From positions 19,327 to 83,326 of the forward strand of contig VTPC01004299.1 in assembly GCA_011009095.1 (NCBI GenBank): a stretch of 64,000 nt of DNA, written 5' to 3'. The translations under genes were made by a program, and so were the position numbers. Below are positions 1 to 10,456 of this stretch, piece after piece (position 1 is the first letter of the stretch; every line of letters starts with the position of its first letter). The notes beneath the pieces are model-generated. The model had not been told where the DNA came from. It did not search any database and worked only from the letters and a program-made list of their open reading frames with translations. Source of the stretch: Ignelater luminosus. Lineage: Eukaryota > Arthropoda > Insecta > Coleoptera > Elateridae.

Positions 1-442
1 ACAAGGTGACCTACTAGATGGCGTACACAATTTCCTTAAATATAATTGATGACTTTTAGAATGACGTTAAACTGAAAGGAGAAAAATATTATGGTGGTGG
101 AGGACTCGGGTCTATATATTTATATAACTGCTTGGATGTTTTTTCGTTGTTTAATATTTATTGTTTCATTTGTTCGGTCTTCAATGAGGCAACAGTGTTG
201 TCAGATTATAAAAAAGTATCTCAAATTGTATATTGAAATAAATTTGAAACCAAATTCTAAAATTGCCTAGGCAGATAAAGTTATGCTTCCCTCATGTTTT
301 TCAATCAGAAAAGTTGCCACTATAGTGACAGTTGCAGAAAAACGTTATTATCTAGATTAGAGCCACGAAGATCAGTCAGTGTATCATTGTCAAGTTCGAC
401 ACCTGGTTGAAGAATTATTATCCGATTGAAAAGTCCTGACGG
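1..442. other. AT-rich stretch, no gene recognised
   Basis: I see no TIR, tandem array or recognisable protein motif here. It may contain the decayed 5' part of the mariner-like remnant that follows, but no frame supports that. Confidence 0.4.
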
Positions 443-790
443 ATGTCTTTGGAACTTTTTACATTTTTTACAATTTTTGAGAAAGTTTTACAGTTTATGA
501 TTAGAAGGTATAAAATTCATCTTTCGTCTCTTAATTTGCTTTCGTTTATAGCAAGTAATCAAGAACTGTTTAATATCTCTTTAAATAAGCAAAAAAGTCT
601 TTGGAAAGTCTACGTTAGATGTCATAGGCAGAAATACCAAGACTTTTTGGACTTACCGCTTGACTATCTAACACTTGAACAAAAAATGAGTATGTAGTAT
701 CAACATGATGGTTGTCCGGCACAAAATACAAAACAGCTATGACGTCATAACTTGAAAACTGATGACGTCACGGGCATGTAAGATAAGTCA
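443..790 (+). pseudogene. Decayed mariner-family transposase fragment
   Basis: An 84-codon open stretch (443-697) ends in a pattern seen upstream of the second catalytic aspartate of mariner-type transposases: a Tyr-x-x-Phe-Leu segment, a Pro-Leu segment, then Gln-Lys-Met. After the stop at 695-697 the reading continues as YQHDGCPAQNT, which resembles the QHDGCPAHN block carrying that aspartate. The first and third catalytic residues were not found. Only part of the catalytic core remains, no TIRs were located, and internal stops make it non-functional. The assignment rests on this short motif alone, so a different Tc1/mariner lineage is possible. Confidence 0.45.
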
Positions 791-1429
791 GAATCAGCAA
801 AGTTAAAAATATTAGTTTACCTGTTTCAGGATTTTTGCGAAATGTGATTGGTATTGGGATTATTGAATTTATTCTATAAGTGTTTTCCACACTGTCTGAC
901 ACTAAGAATGGCAAACAGGATGGACGCTTTCGTATCCATGTTTAACCTTCTTTTTTTATTCTATCATTGGATTTATGCACACAGTTCCAAAATTTCTATG
1001 TCAGTCAGTTCAGAGGCAGGTAGAAAGTTTATCGATTTTACTAGTTTGAGGATTCTCTACTTGGTTTTTAAATTATTAGATATTCCAAGAGCTAATTTAG
1101 AAAGATTATCTCAAGGTTTACAGAAAAATATTATTAATTAATTTCGATCGGTTTCTAGTGTGTAAAACTTCAACCTTTAGTTCTTCTTTACGTTGTCAAC
1201 GTAAATTGTCTGATTAGAATAACTCATGTTACGTTACTACTTGTTATATTAATTGTAATATTGTTACAAAATAAATAAAATATAGATATTTGGCTCTGAT
1301 TAAACTTTCATTATCATACGTAGCCTAACAATTTGCAATAATTAAATTAGCAGTTGGGCTTCAAAGTTTTACTTTTTACAAATCAAAATAATTAATTAAA
1401 ATAAAAAAGACAATTGCAAAATAAGAGAC
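791..1429. other. AT-rich interval without recognisable gene
   Basis: A 97-codon open stretch lies at 848-1141 on the plus strand, Leu/Phe-rich and without a motif I recognise. It may be a continuation of the preceding transposon remnant out of frame, or chance. Confidence 0.3.
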
Positions 1430-2008
1430 AAAACCATCCGTCTTGCAAACCGCCCATAAAGTTTTGGTATACAAAATGCCAAGTTCAAATCCTACCAGTG
1501 ACATTTTTTTCAATTTGAAATTTCCAAAAAAAAATTTTCTAATTTAATCCTAATCCTCAAATAGATTTTTACGTAGATTCAAAAACAAAAATATTAAAGA
1601 TTAAGGAAGCTAATGATAATTAATAAAAATAGAAAGAAAATAAACAAGTCAAGGTTGTACAGACAATTCTGTCTAGTGTTTGGATGAGAATTGAAAGAGA
1701 AACTAAGCCATTAAACATTTATTTGCACAAAAAAATCTATTTAGGCCAATCTAAAAATCTTTCTATATTATATTCTTACGTTTTTGAATTTAAAAAGGAT
1801 ATAATTCATTTAGTTTGTCAGGATTTTTCTAGAATTGGGTTTTTTGTGCATCTTAAATTAAAAAAAAAACATATTTGGGAATTTAGAAATTTTCTAAGAA
1901 TTAAAAATGATTTTGTGCAAATTAAAGAAAAATTATGTCACTAGCGGGATTTGAACTTGGCATTTTGTTAGGAAAAAGCACATTAGCGCGATTCCATGGC
2001 TTGACTAC
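1430..2008. repeat. Inverted pair of tRNA-like (SINE-like) sequences
   Basis: Two closely similar segments face each other. The left (about 1474-1512, plus) and right (about 1926-1964, minus) share ACAAAATGCCAAGTTCAAAT, followed by a Cys-box-like CC and AGTGACA, then a T-run. GTTCAAATCC matches the internal B-box of RNA polymerase III genes, and the T-run after GTGACA in the left arm would be a pol III terminator. I could not build a good cloverleaf: the T-stem pairs poorly. A tRNA-derived SINE pair or a MITE with tRNA-like termini fits better than a functional tRNA gene. The 415 bp between the arms are AT-rich. Confidence 0.4.
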
Positions 2009-2900
2009 GTAAGATTATCAAAAGAATAACCGAGTATGTTGTGTTTATGAATAAAGAAATCTATAGAATTCCCAGATAGCTCATTAGTCTTTACATATGG
2101 CACAACTTGTTTAACAAAATCATATTTCTCCAATATTACAATATTTCCAGACTGAAAAAAAGCTTTCATTCTTTGCTAGAAAACATTCATTGATAATTGA
2201 TAAAACCTACATTACACGGAGGAAGAGGGGGGCGAGCAACTTTATTGAGGAAACTGTTTAATTTTACATGAACTTGTCACAACCTTGAAATTATTACATC
2301 AAGTCATTGAAGAAACTGTTCGATAAAAACTTTCCTGTTTAAAAAATAAACCACGATTTGACCTCCACTATTTAGTTTTTCTTTCCTGAAAGGAAACTAA
2401 TTTGCAATAGGATGTCACATCCTAAAATCAAATATATAAATTACAATCATTGCTGAGCTTACAGAAAATTTGTAACTTTTATATTTATTCGTAAATGAAC
2501 AAGTTCTCTTTGTACTGAATTATTCAGTTAACTTTTCCTTTTTTGTCTAAAGAAAAGTAATGATTGAATTTACTCGGCGTTCTATTTACATTGGTATATT
2601 TAATCAAGGATTTCTAATATAATCTAGAAAACTGAAAATTTAATTTTTTAAAGCTGCTTATTTCCTCCATCCTATACAGAGTTTTTATAATAACTTAAAA
2701 GTGTGGATGATGCACTCCTGCATAGTAAACCGGTTAAACCCTCTTCTTCCGATAAGATGCACATGCACCCATGTTTCAATATGTCGCAATGCAGAAGAGC
2801 CAGCACAGCACTTAGGAAATACCCTGGAATTGCCGTGTCTGTGCTAACTCATACAAGATCAAAACTATTGATAGAAAATAGCTGATGGTGAATTTGTCGG
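2009..2900. other. AT-rich interval without recognisable gene
   Basis: Includes a 60-codon open stretch at 2703-2885 with no recognised motif. No repeat structure was detected. Confidence 0.35.
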
Positions 2901-3260
2901 TAGCCAAAAATGACGTTGTTCATGAACGTTTCCTATCAGTAAAATCTGTTCTATTCCTCGGAAAATAAATCGCGGAGTAATTTAGCAATTGAATGACCCG
3001 CGTTTTTATCCGTATCCTCGGGGCTGTTGATATAATTTGGCCCAAGTTCCGCAACGCTGTCTTGGCAGCATTTGCGGTGAGGCAGGGTGTCTGCTAGGGA
3101 AATGTAGCCAGGAAATTGGCAGTACTTTGTCGTTCTGGAGAATCATCAGGGCGGGTGCAGGAAATTAAACTCGCAGTTGTACTCTTTCATTGCTTCAACG
3201 CCATTGTTTCACATAAGAGAGCTTCGTCTCGATGGTCACCGCACTCGAACATGTTAATGT
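2901..3260. other. GC-richer, apparently single-copy noncoding stretch
   Basis: This block is clearly less AT-rich than its surroundings, resembles none of the repeat families described elsewhere in the window, and holds no convincing ORF. It is a candidate for conserved host noncoding sequence, but only cross-species alignment could show that. Confidence 0.25.
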
Positions 3261-4390
3261 TCGACCAAGTTCGATTCAGGAGTTAACTAAGGTATTTTCT
3301 GGATGTTTTACCGCAATGCAGGTTCATTTTTTATACGTTTAGCGTCGAACACATGGCTGATCTTAAAAAGTCTCTTGAATGCTTGAACGTCTGCCATTTT
3401 ACATTTGTTAGCGTTTCGATGAAAATGTTCTGGGAGATTACTTTTCGGAAGCTTGTGTGTACTTCAATGCTGCTCTTTACAGACATTACTCAAACCCTAG
3501 TGTTTTCTTTACTTCCTTATAAAATCACCCTTCAAACATATCGTAAATATTCTCGGAAATAAAAAATAACGGAGACACGATTTTCCGTTATTAATTTGTA
3601 AATTACAACTTATTAACGTATCGAGATAAAAGTTTTAGGCGGATTTTCCAGGCAAGTTATTATAAAGGGTGTTTTGAAAATATCCCGCAGGGCAACATAA
3701 ATATTAATTTTATGTTGGAAATTTAAAAATTTCTCTTTTAATATTCTTAACTTGGGAAATTCCTATAAAACCGTTTTATAAACTAAGTAAATAAAATATG
3801 AATTTTAAATTACTTTTATATAATCAAAAAATGTGTTAATTTGTAGCATCATCTCGAACAGAAAGGAATACAAATGGAGTTGAGCTCAAGCGAGCTGATG
3901 TTTACAATGCAGTCTTTAATTAAGTCGGTTAGTTATTCTGATTGACCTCATTACATGTAGGTTGATTTTCTTGCTTTGTTGTTCAAGGTAATTAATAAAC
4001 ATTAGATGTAATAAATTGTAATATATAATAAGCTTTTAATAAACTAAGAACTCTTATTATTGTTGAAGATTCTAATAAAACTGATTTCTTATACTTATTT
4101 TGATGATTATCATAATTATCATAACAAGAAATTTTGTTTTGCCTTGGAAAAATTTATTTTACAAAAACGTCTTGAATTAGGTTGTTTATGTATTGAATTT
4201 TATTCATAAGACTTATCATTTCGTACTCACTGGTTGCTCTAAAAATCTTCTTACAAGATTGAGAACTAAAACCCAAGACGTCAATGGATATTCCTGTAGA
4301 TCACTTTCGTCACGATACATAATTTATTAATTTTATCAAGTTCTGTGCAACGGTAAAATAGCGTTATTATTTTGAGTAATTCGTTCTTGA
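3261..4390. other. AT-rich interval, nothing recognised
   Basis: Contains one 69-codon open stretch (3353-3562) of unknown nature. No TIRs or recognisable protein motifs were found. Confidence 0.35.
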
Positions 4391-4690
4391 TTTTTAATTA
4401 TTAGATTTTTAAAATCATAGTTTTCTCGAGATTTCCTATCCTGGATATCAATATAAAAGCAAAATCATATTATGTTCTAATAACTAAGTTGCTTGCAACA
4501 CGTTTCTGTCAACCTAGCAGCAGACTGCAGAATCGAGGGGGCCATTTATGGCGATTCCGTTAAGTGTGCAACATCAGTACTGACTCGCTTACGCTACTAT
4601 CAGCATGTGTTCCTTCATAGAAGCAAAACGCGCACTGGAAACTTTCTGGTTCAACATAAAGATACCTTGAAAGATTTGCTTCTCTAAAGA
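4391..4690 (+). repeat. Rpt-A dispersed repeat, copy 1
   Basis: Rpt-A is a family defined by comparing eight segments of this window. Its landmarks, in order, are TTAATTATTAGATTTTTAAAA, then AACTAAGTTGCTTGCAACRC, a GCGGGATCG...CGATTCCGCTAAGTG stem-loop block, a CTTACRCTRCTATCAGC block and a degenerate A/T-rich body. This copy carries the first landmarks at 4391-4420, the GTTGCTTGCAAC palindrome at about 4489-4501 and the GGCGATTCCGTTAAGTG block near 4550. No long ORF is conserved between copies, so it behaves as a non-autonomous element whose superfamily I cannot name. Confidence 0.65.
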
Positions 4691-5495
4691 AAGATGTTTG
4701 TCCAGAAATATCATCATTCATCAGCTTTCTCGCTGCTCTAGAATAACTAATTTGTTGACATTTACTTTTTTTATTAATTATCAATAAGCGAGTAACACAA
4801 AAAGCTTGTCGGGATTCCACAAAAATTTTTTTTGAGACCGATTCTTCATGTTTTCACCAAGGTTTACGATGTTTCTCCAAATCGACTCCGCCTATACAAG
4901 ATTTTCAGCAGAACTCGCCATACTCTGCTTTTCCTAAGGTTTTCTTTGATCCGTGTTTTTCCAACTCTTTTTCTGTATAAACCCCAAGAACAAGAACAGC
5001 TGGGAAATTACTTGAAGATACCCCACAACTCCGCCAGCTTAGCCTTCATAATGACGGCAGCACGCCATTTTGAGAAAAACCATTAAATCCAAAGGGCGCT
5101 TGCATGATTCCTCATTCTGGAGTTCTCACTAAATGGGTTACAATGGCCAAATTTTGAAGAATTTCACCCATTCAAAACGAAATGGGAAAAATAAAAAAAT
5201 AACATAAATAAATTTGCGCGTTCCTTATTCTACACACACTGCATAATCGGCCAAATTGAAACAATCTAAAGATACACATTGGTTATATTTTATTATTGTA
5301 ACATTGCTAATTTTTCCCACCGCATGCACAGATTACATTTTTCTTGAACTTTTATCGAGACAGCTAGTAAAAGAAAGGTTACACGTGTTTTGGCTTGCTC
5401 GGCGATTTTTCGCTTTTATCGCTTTTATTTAAAAATGGAATAACAAATTTGTATTAAATTTTGTATTAAGTAGGGAATAAAGTGCTGAATGTTGC
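4691..5495. other. AT-rich interval, nothing recognised
   Basis: Contains an 84-codon open stretch at 4832-5086 without a recognisable motif. No repeat boundaries were detected. Confidence 0.35.
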
Positions 5496-6230
5496 TTTTA
5501 AAGAGTCTTCTATGAATAAAACAAGCCTTGACAAGTGATACGAAAGTTTTCAATGACGAGCACTCTAGATGTCCCAGCATATCAACAACTGATGACAACG
5601 TCGAAAATGAAGTGACAAAAATAATAATGGACCATCGCTGAATCACTATCAGAGAAGTTGCTGATAAGGTTGGCATATCATTTGGCTCATGCCAAGCAAT
5701 TGTTTCGGATGTGTCGGGCATGAGACACGTGGCAGAAAAATTTGTTCCGAAATTCCTGAATTTCGAGCAAAGACAGCGTCGAATGGACATTCCTCAGAAG
5801 TTGTTGAATGAAGTCATTGACGATCTAGAACTGCCCAAATGGGTGAAGAAACATGGGTGTACAAATATGACGTCGAAAGTAACTAAGGCTCAGTCATCCA
5901 AATGAAAACTTCCTGAAGAGCCAAGACCAAAAAAAGCACAACTTCGATCAAATTTCAAGGTTCTGCTCACTGTTTTTTCTCAATTTTAAAGGCATAGTGA
6001 CCACGAAAATACTACCTCGAAGTTCTACGTCTTTTGCGAGAAGCAATCCGAAGAAAACCCCCCATATTTGTGGCAAAACAATCCATGGCAATTGCACCAT
6101 GACAATGTACCTGCTCATGCTTCACTGCTTGTTCGTGGATTTTTTGCTAAAGACAACACCGTTATGATGCCCCAGCCTCCGTGTCCAGTGAACATGGCCC
6201 CGTGCGATGTCTTCCTTTTCCCGAGCATAA
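5496..6230 (+). pseudogene. Decayed mariner (DD34D) transposase
   Basis: The plus-strand reading shows a second helix-turn-helix region (TIREVADKVGISFGSCQAI, about 5643-5700), then a FLNFEQRQRRM block, a TKAQSS block, PEEPRPKKAQLRSN and the catalytic block LHHDNVPAH. The last is followed by MAPCDVFLFP with 34 residues between the two aspartates, which is the mariner DD34D signature. Internal stops occur near 5639 and 5903. The region that should hold the first aspartate (Gly-Asp-Glu-Ser-Trp) is frameshifted and partly missing near 5830-5850. The family is the insect mariner lineage related to the SETMAR transposase domain. The 3' end merges into Rpt-A copy 2, so the element is truncated and no TIRs are present. 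Confidence 0.85.
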
Positions 6231-6808
6231 ATAAGAGAATAACGTTATTAATCTAAAGAAACAAAACGCTATTCTTCGTATCAAAATCGATAGCAAAACA
6301 AAAAAGAAACAAAAAAGTAGAGCACGCAATCAAAAATGAAAACGGTATCTTCAATTGTAATAACGTTATTTTTTGGTTTTGTAACTTGTTGGGAACCAAA
6401 CGCTCAAAATACACAACGCCATTGAAGCACACGATTTAGTTCCAATCCTAGTCCGTAAACGCGCGACTAACAGTAATAAAATCAGTAGATGAGACTTGAC
6501 TGCTCTTTTCAGAATCTCTTGACCTGGAAGTTAAAAAACCTGACAGTATCCAAAAATCGAACTTTTCAATTATATCTTTATGTTGAATCAGAAAATCCCC
6601 AGTGTACATCAGAGAGTATTATTTCACTTATCTGATTAATAAAAACAGAACAAAGAAACATGCTGATAGTAGCGTAAGCGAGTCATTAATAACTGGTTCA
6701 GATGAATAACGCGATCGGCGGTACCTGTATTGATGTTGCACACTTAGATCCCGTAGTCTGATGCTGAATTAACAGTAACGTGTTGCAAGCAGCTTAGCTA
6801 TTGTAATA

Positions 6809-8112
6809 AAGGGTTTTCCAATAAGAGGTGTTATTTTGATATTCAAAGAAAAGTGCCATTTTTTAATATAAATGATCGGATGTTTATTTCATTATAAAGA
6901 GGAAGGTATGCCGTTAATAGTGGAAAATAACATCAGGCAAATGACCACCACGACCACGCTTACAGGACAATATCCTTTTCATGAAATTTTCCATAACCAA
7001 ATCGCAAAGTGGCTGCCCTATGTCCTCGATAGCCTCACGAATTCCATCTTTGAGGTCTTGAATCGACGCTGGGCTGTTGGCGTAGACCTTCTCTTTCACG
7101 TGGCCCCAAAGAAAGAAGTCGCAAGGTGTTAAATCACAAGATCTCGGTGGCCAATTGTGATCACCTCTTCGAGAGATAACACGGTCCGGAAACTTTTTCC
7201 GTAAAAGATCAATGGTTTCGTTGCTTGTGTGGCACGTAGCGCCGTCTTGTTGAAAGTAAACGTTGTCCAGATCAATACCATCCAATTCCGGCCATAAAAA
7301 ATCGTTAATCATCTCTCGATAGCGCAATCCAGTCACCGTAACTGTTGCTCCAGCCTCATTTTCGAAAAAGTAAGGTCCAATGACTCCGCCGGACCATAAA
7401 CCGCACCAAACAGTCACACGTTGAGGATAGAGAGACTTTCAACAATAACTCTTGGATTTTCTGAGCCCCAGATCCGACAATTTTGCTTGTTGACGAAGCC
7501 ACCGAGGTGGAAATGGGCCTCATCACTCAAGATGATTTTTCGATGGAATTCTGGATCATTTTCATGCATTTCAACGACCCAATCAGCAAAGACACGACGT
7601 TGTTGATGATCGGCCGGCTTGAGTTCTTGTGTTAACTGGACTTTATAAGCCTTAAGACCCAAATCTTTATGCAAAATACGGTGTAATGACGTTTGTGGAA
7701 TGGCTAATTCCAAAGAACGACGAGGAATGGACAAACCTGGGTTTTCTTTAACACTTTCGGCTACAACAGCAATATTCTCGGCTGTTCTTGAGCGACGTGC
7801 ACGGGTTTTATTCTTCACATCACTAACTTGTCCCAAGAGCTCGAATTTTTTCACCAATTTCTGTATTGCGGTCCGACAAGGTGCTTCACGGTGACCCAAA
7901 AATGTTCGAGTTTTACGAACCGTCTCTGCCAAATTTTCACCATTTTTATAGTGAATTTTAATAATTTCAATGCGTTGTTGAAGCGTGTATCGTTCCATAT
8001 TTATTAATGGCGTAGTTTCTACTTGTCAAATGTCAAAAAATGATAGCTTCAAAAGTGACATCTACCGAGATAGCGGGCTATTCAAAATAACACCTCTTAT
8101 TGGAAAACCCTT
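6809..8112 (-). mobile_element. DD41D mariner (rosa-type) transposon, near-complete
   Basis: A 1304-bp element with perfect terminal inverted repeats starting AAGGGTTTTCCAATAAGAGG; at least 31 bp match at each end (left from 6809, right ending at 8112). It is flanked by a TA target duplication at 6807-6808 and 8113-8114. Size, TIR length and TA duplication are those of mariner elements. It encodes one transposase on the minus strand, broken by a single frameshift. The identical TIRs and otherwise open reading frame suggest a fairly young insertion. Confidence 0.93.
6914..7998 (-). pseudogene. DD41D mariner transposase with one frameshift
   Basis: The transposase reads from the ATG at 7998 for 194 codons, then shifts frame at a short TC run near 7427-7436 and continues to 6914. 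Part one holds the N-terminal helix-turn-helix (residues about 5-110) and the first catalytic aspartate in LSDEAHFH (D159). Part two begins near VTVWCGLWSGGVIGPY. It holds the second aspartate in FQQDGATCHT (D58 of that segment) and the third in CDLTPCDFFLWG (D100), with 41 residues between them. That DD41D spacing separates it from DD34D mariners and matches the rosa group. Total length, about 360 residues, is normal. All three catalytic residues are present, so the frameshift is the only obvious defect; the segments overlap at an ATGA. It may be a recent mutation or an assembly error. Confidence 0.92.
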
Positions 8113-8245
8113 TATAATATGATTTTTACTTTATACTGATGCCTAGAAGAGAATTTTCAGAAAATTATGATTTTAAAAATCTAGTGATTAAAAGCCAAGA
8201 AGGATATTAACCAAGATAGTAAAGTAAAAAAATTATTTATAAAAG

Positions 8246-8689
8246 CCAAAAATATTGAAGTTATCCTGTTGAAAAATTCCATTTTTTTTAGATTTGATAT
8301 ATTGTTAATAATAACGACCTCATATTATTAAATTTTTTTTCTTGATAATGGGTCTTTTAAGAAATTAAAAATTATAAATACTCCGAGCTTTCGTTTTTTT
8401 ATTTAAAACTTCTTCGGGGATATTGTAACACTTTGTAACAGTGAACCAATGAGCAGAATACAAAAAATTTTGTAAACTCGTCTCGTTTTTATTGGCGACC
8501 AGGGACGGCTCAAATAATGTCAGCGCCCTCAAGCACATATTGTTTTTGCGCACCCGTGGGCGTTCACGAGCGATTCCCTCAGGAGCTTCAAAATAAGACA
8601 CGAGCGGGATCTCCCAAAGATATGCGGGCCACATGGATGGCAACTCGTCTTTTGCGTTCCTTAACTAGTGGCGGTCACAAGTTGTGGCT
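8246..8689. other. Unassigned stretch before tandem array
   Basis: AT-rich to 8440, then less AT-rich (8500-8690). A 92-codon open stretch on the minus strand (8365-8643) and a 63-codon one on the plus strand overlap and neither carries a recognised motif. Confidence 0.3.
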
Positions 8690-10265
8690 AAGACAGCTAA
8701 ACGTCTAGAGCCGTCACTATTCAAATTCCAGACAAAATCACTCCATGACATTTTCATTTTTCTATTAAACCTTTTCCCTAACTTTGTCAGGTTTTCCAAG
8801 CCAGATCGACTGGCGACAAAACAGGCTCATTTCCGTCCCGTATTGGGTATCTAAAATTCATCATTTGGCATTAAATAACGTTTCTTTCACATCTTGATAT
8901 GAATATTTTGAGCTGTGCATACATCTCGACTTCTTTTCAAATGCGAACGAGACGTAACTGGCGAGCAATGACCAATAAATCACGTGAATTATACGTCACT
9001 CTGCTTGCTAGAAATTTCTCAATATTCCGTGAGTTTCGGAGCAGCAACTAGTTAAGGCGATTTGTCGCCGTACAAATGAAATTTTAGACTTTTATAACCG
9101 ATTTCTTACCATTTTGGTGGTTGCTGTTTTGACAAACAACGTCTAACGTCTACAACCAACCATATTGGCAACGTCATTATTCAAATTCCAGATAAAATCA
9201 TTCCATGGCATTTTCATGATTTTTTCTTTATTAAACCTTTTCTCTGATATTATTTGGCCACGGTTAGCCTGAGGCCTTGAGCTAGTCAGCTGACCGTCTC
9301 AGAACGTACAGATGTGAGGGCGCAAACATATAACTGCATATACAAAAGATGGGTGTAATAGATAGCTTAAGGTGGCGCTGACGCGACGAGGCAGCCTCCT
9401 TTTTGCCCCGCATTGTTTATCAAAAATTTACCGTTTGGCATTAAATAACGTTTGTTTCGCATCTTGATATAAAGATTTTGAGCTGGGATATCTTGACTTC
9501 TTTTCGAACGCGGATGCGACCTATAACTGACGAGCGATGACTAATAAATCACGTGAATTATACGTCACTCTGCTTACTAGATATTTCTCAATATTTCGCA
9601 AGTTTCAGAGCAGGAACTGCTTAAGACTATTTGGAGCCGTACAAATTAAATTTTAGACTTTCATAACCGATTTCTTACCCTCTTGGTGGTTGTTGTTTTG
9701 CCAGAGAAAGTCTAACGTCTAGAGCCGGCCCTATTGGCAACGTCACTATTCAAATTCCAGACAAAATCATTCCATGACATTTTCATAACTTTTTCTTTAT
9801 TAAACCTTTTCTCTGACTTTCTCAAGTGAGGCCGAAATGTGTCCACGGCCGGCCTGAGACGTTGAGTTAGTGTAGTGACTGTCTCGAAACTATAAATGTG
9901 ACGACGCGGCCCAAAGATGTAAACTGCATATACGAAAGGTAGGTGCAATAAATAGTTTCAGATAGTGCTGACGCGACCAGACAGGCTCATCCCGTATTGG
10001 TTATCAGAAATTCGCCATTTGGCATTAAATAATGTTTGTTTCACATACTGATATGAAGATTTTGAGCTTGACATCTTGACTTCTTTTGCAACGCATAATT
10101 GACGAGCGATGACCAATAAATCACGTTGAATTATACGTCACTCTGCTTCCTAGATATTTCTCAATATTTCACGAGTCCGAGCAGGAATTACTCAAGACAA
10201 TTTGTCGCCGTGCAAAAGAAATTTTAGACTTTTATAACCCTTTTGGTGGTTGTTGTTTTGCCAAA
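8690..10265. repeat. Tandem array, three copies, period near 570 bp
   Basis: Marker CAAATTCCAGAYAAAATCA occurs at 8722, 9181 and 9751. Marker ATAAATCACG(T)GAATTATA occurs at 8975, 9544 and 10116, spacings of 569 and 572 bp. The first copy lacks about 110 bp after its CTTTGTCAGG segment, which explains the shorter first interval for the other marker. Units share TTTGGTGGTTGYTGTTTTG and CGTCTAGAGCC at their junctions. The array starts inside a unit (about 8690) and breaks off at about 10265. No ORF is conserved across units. It looks like a short satellite or local tandem amplification. Confidence 0.9.
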
Positions 10266-10389
10266 GAACGTACTATATGAACAATTTCTCTCAAATGCTG
10301 AAAATGATTGCTTTACTCTATTGGTTATCAACACTTTACAAGGAAGATTGAAAGAGGGAATCACTGATATATTTTCAATCATTCTTGAA

Positions 10390-10456
10390 TTGGGCCAACT
10401 AGTTCTAAATTGGACCAACCAGTTCTAAATTTGACCAATCAACTCTGAATTGGACC
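10390..10456. repeat. 20-bp minisatellite, 3.3 units
   Basis: Three consecutive 20-bp units start at 10390, 10410 and 10430, each of the form TTGGRCCAACYAGTTCTAAA, followed by a partial fourth. The third unit is most diverged. Confidence 0.85.

Larger units (their letters stand above)
6232..8245 (-). repeat. Rpt-A dispersed repeat, copy 2 (split by mariner)
   Basis: This is the longest Rpt-A copy. Its 5' half in this orientation ends at about 8245 with the AATTATTAGATTTTTAAAATC-type landmark (inverted near 8170-8195). The stem-loop and GTTGCTTGCAAC blocks lie at about 6700-6800. A 1304-bp mariner (6809-8112) plus its TA duplication interrupts it between the palindrome block and the terminal landmark. 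Copy 3, near 17390-17410, shows the same junction without the insertion. Confidence 0.65.

Noticed and set aside
1926-2008. Functional tRNA gene on the minus strand
   Set aside because: A B-box-like sequence is present, but the T-stem does not pair and no acceptor stem or anticodon arm could be formed.
5425-5790. 121-codon minus-strand ORF
   Set aside because: It is antisense to the mariner remnant, whose plus-strand reading matches a known transposase.
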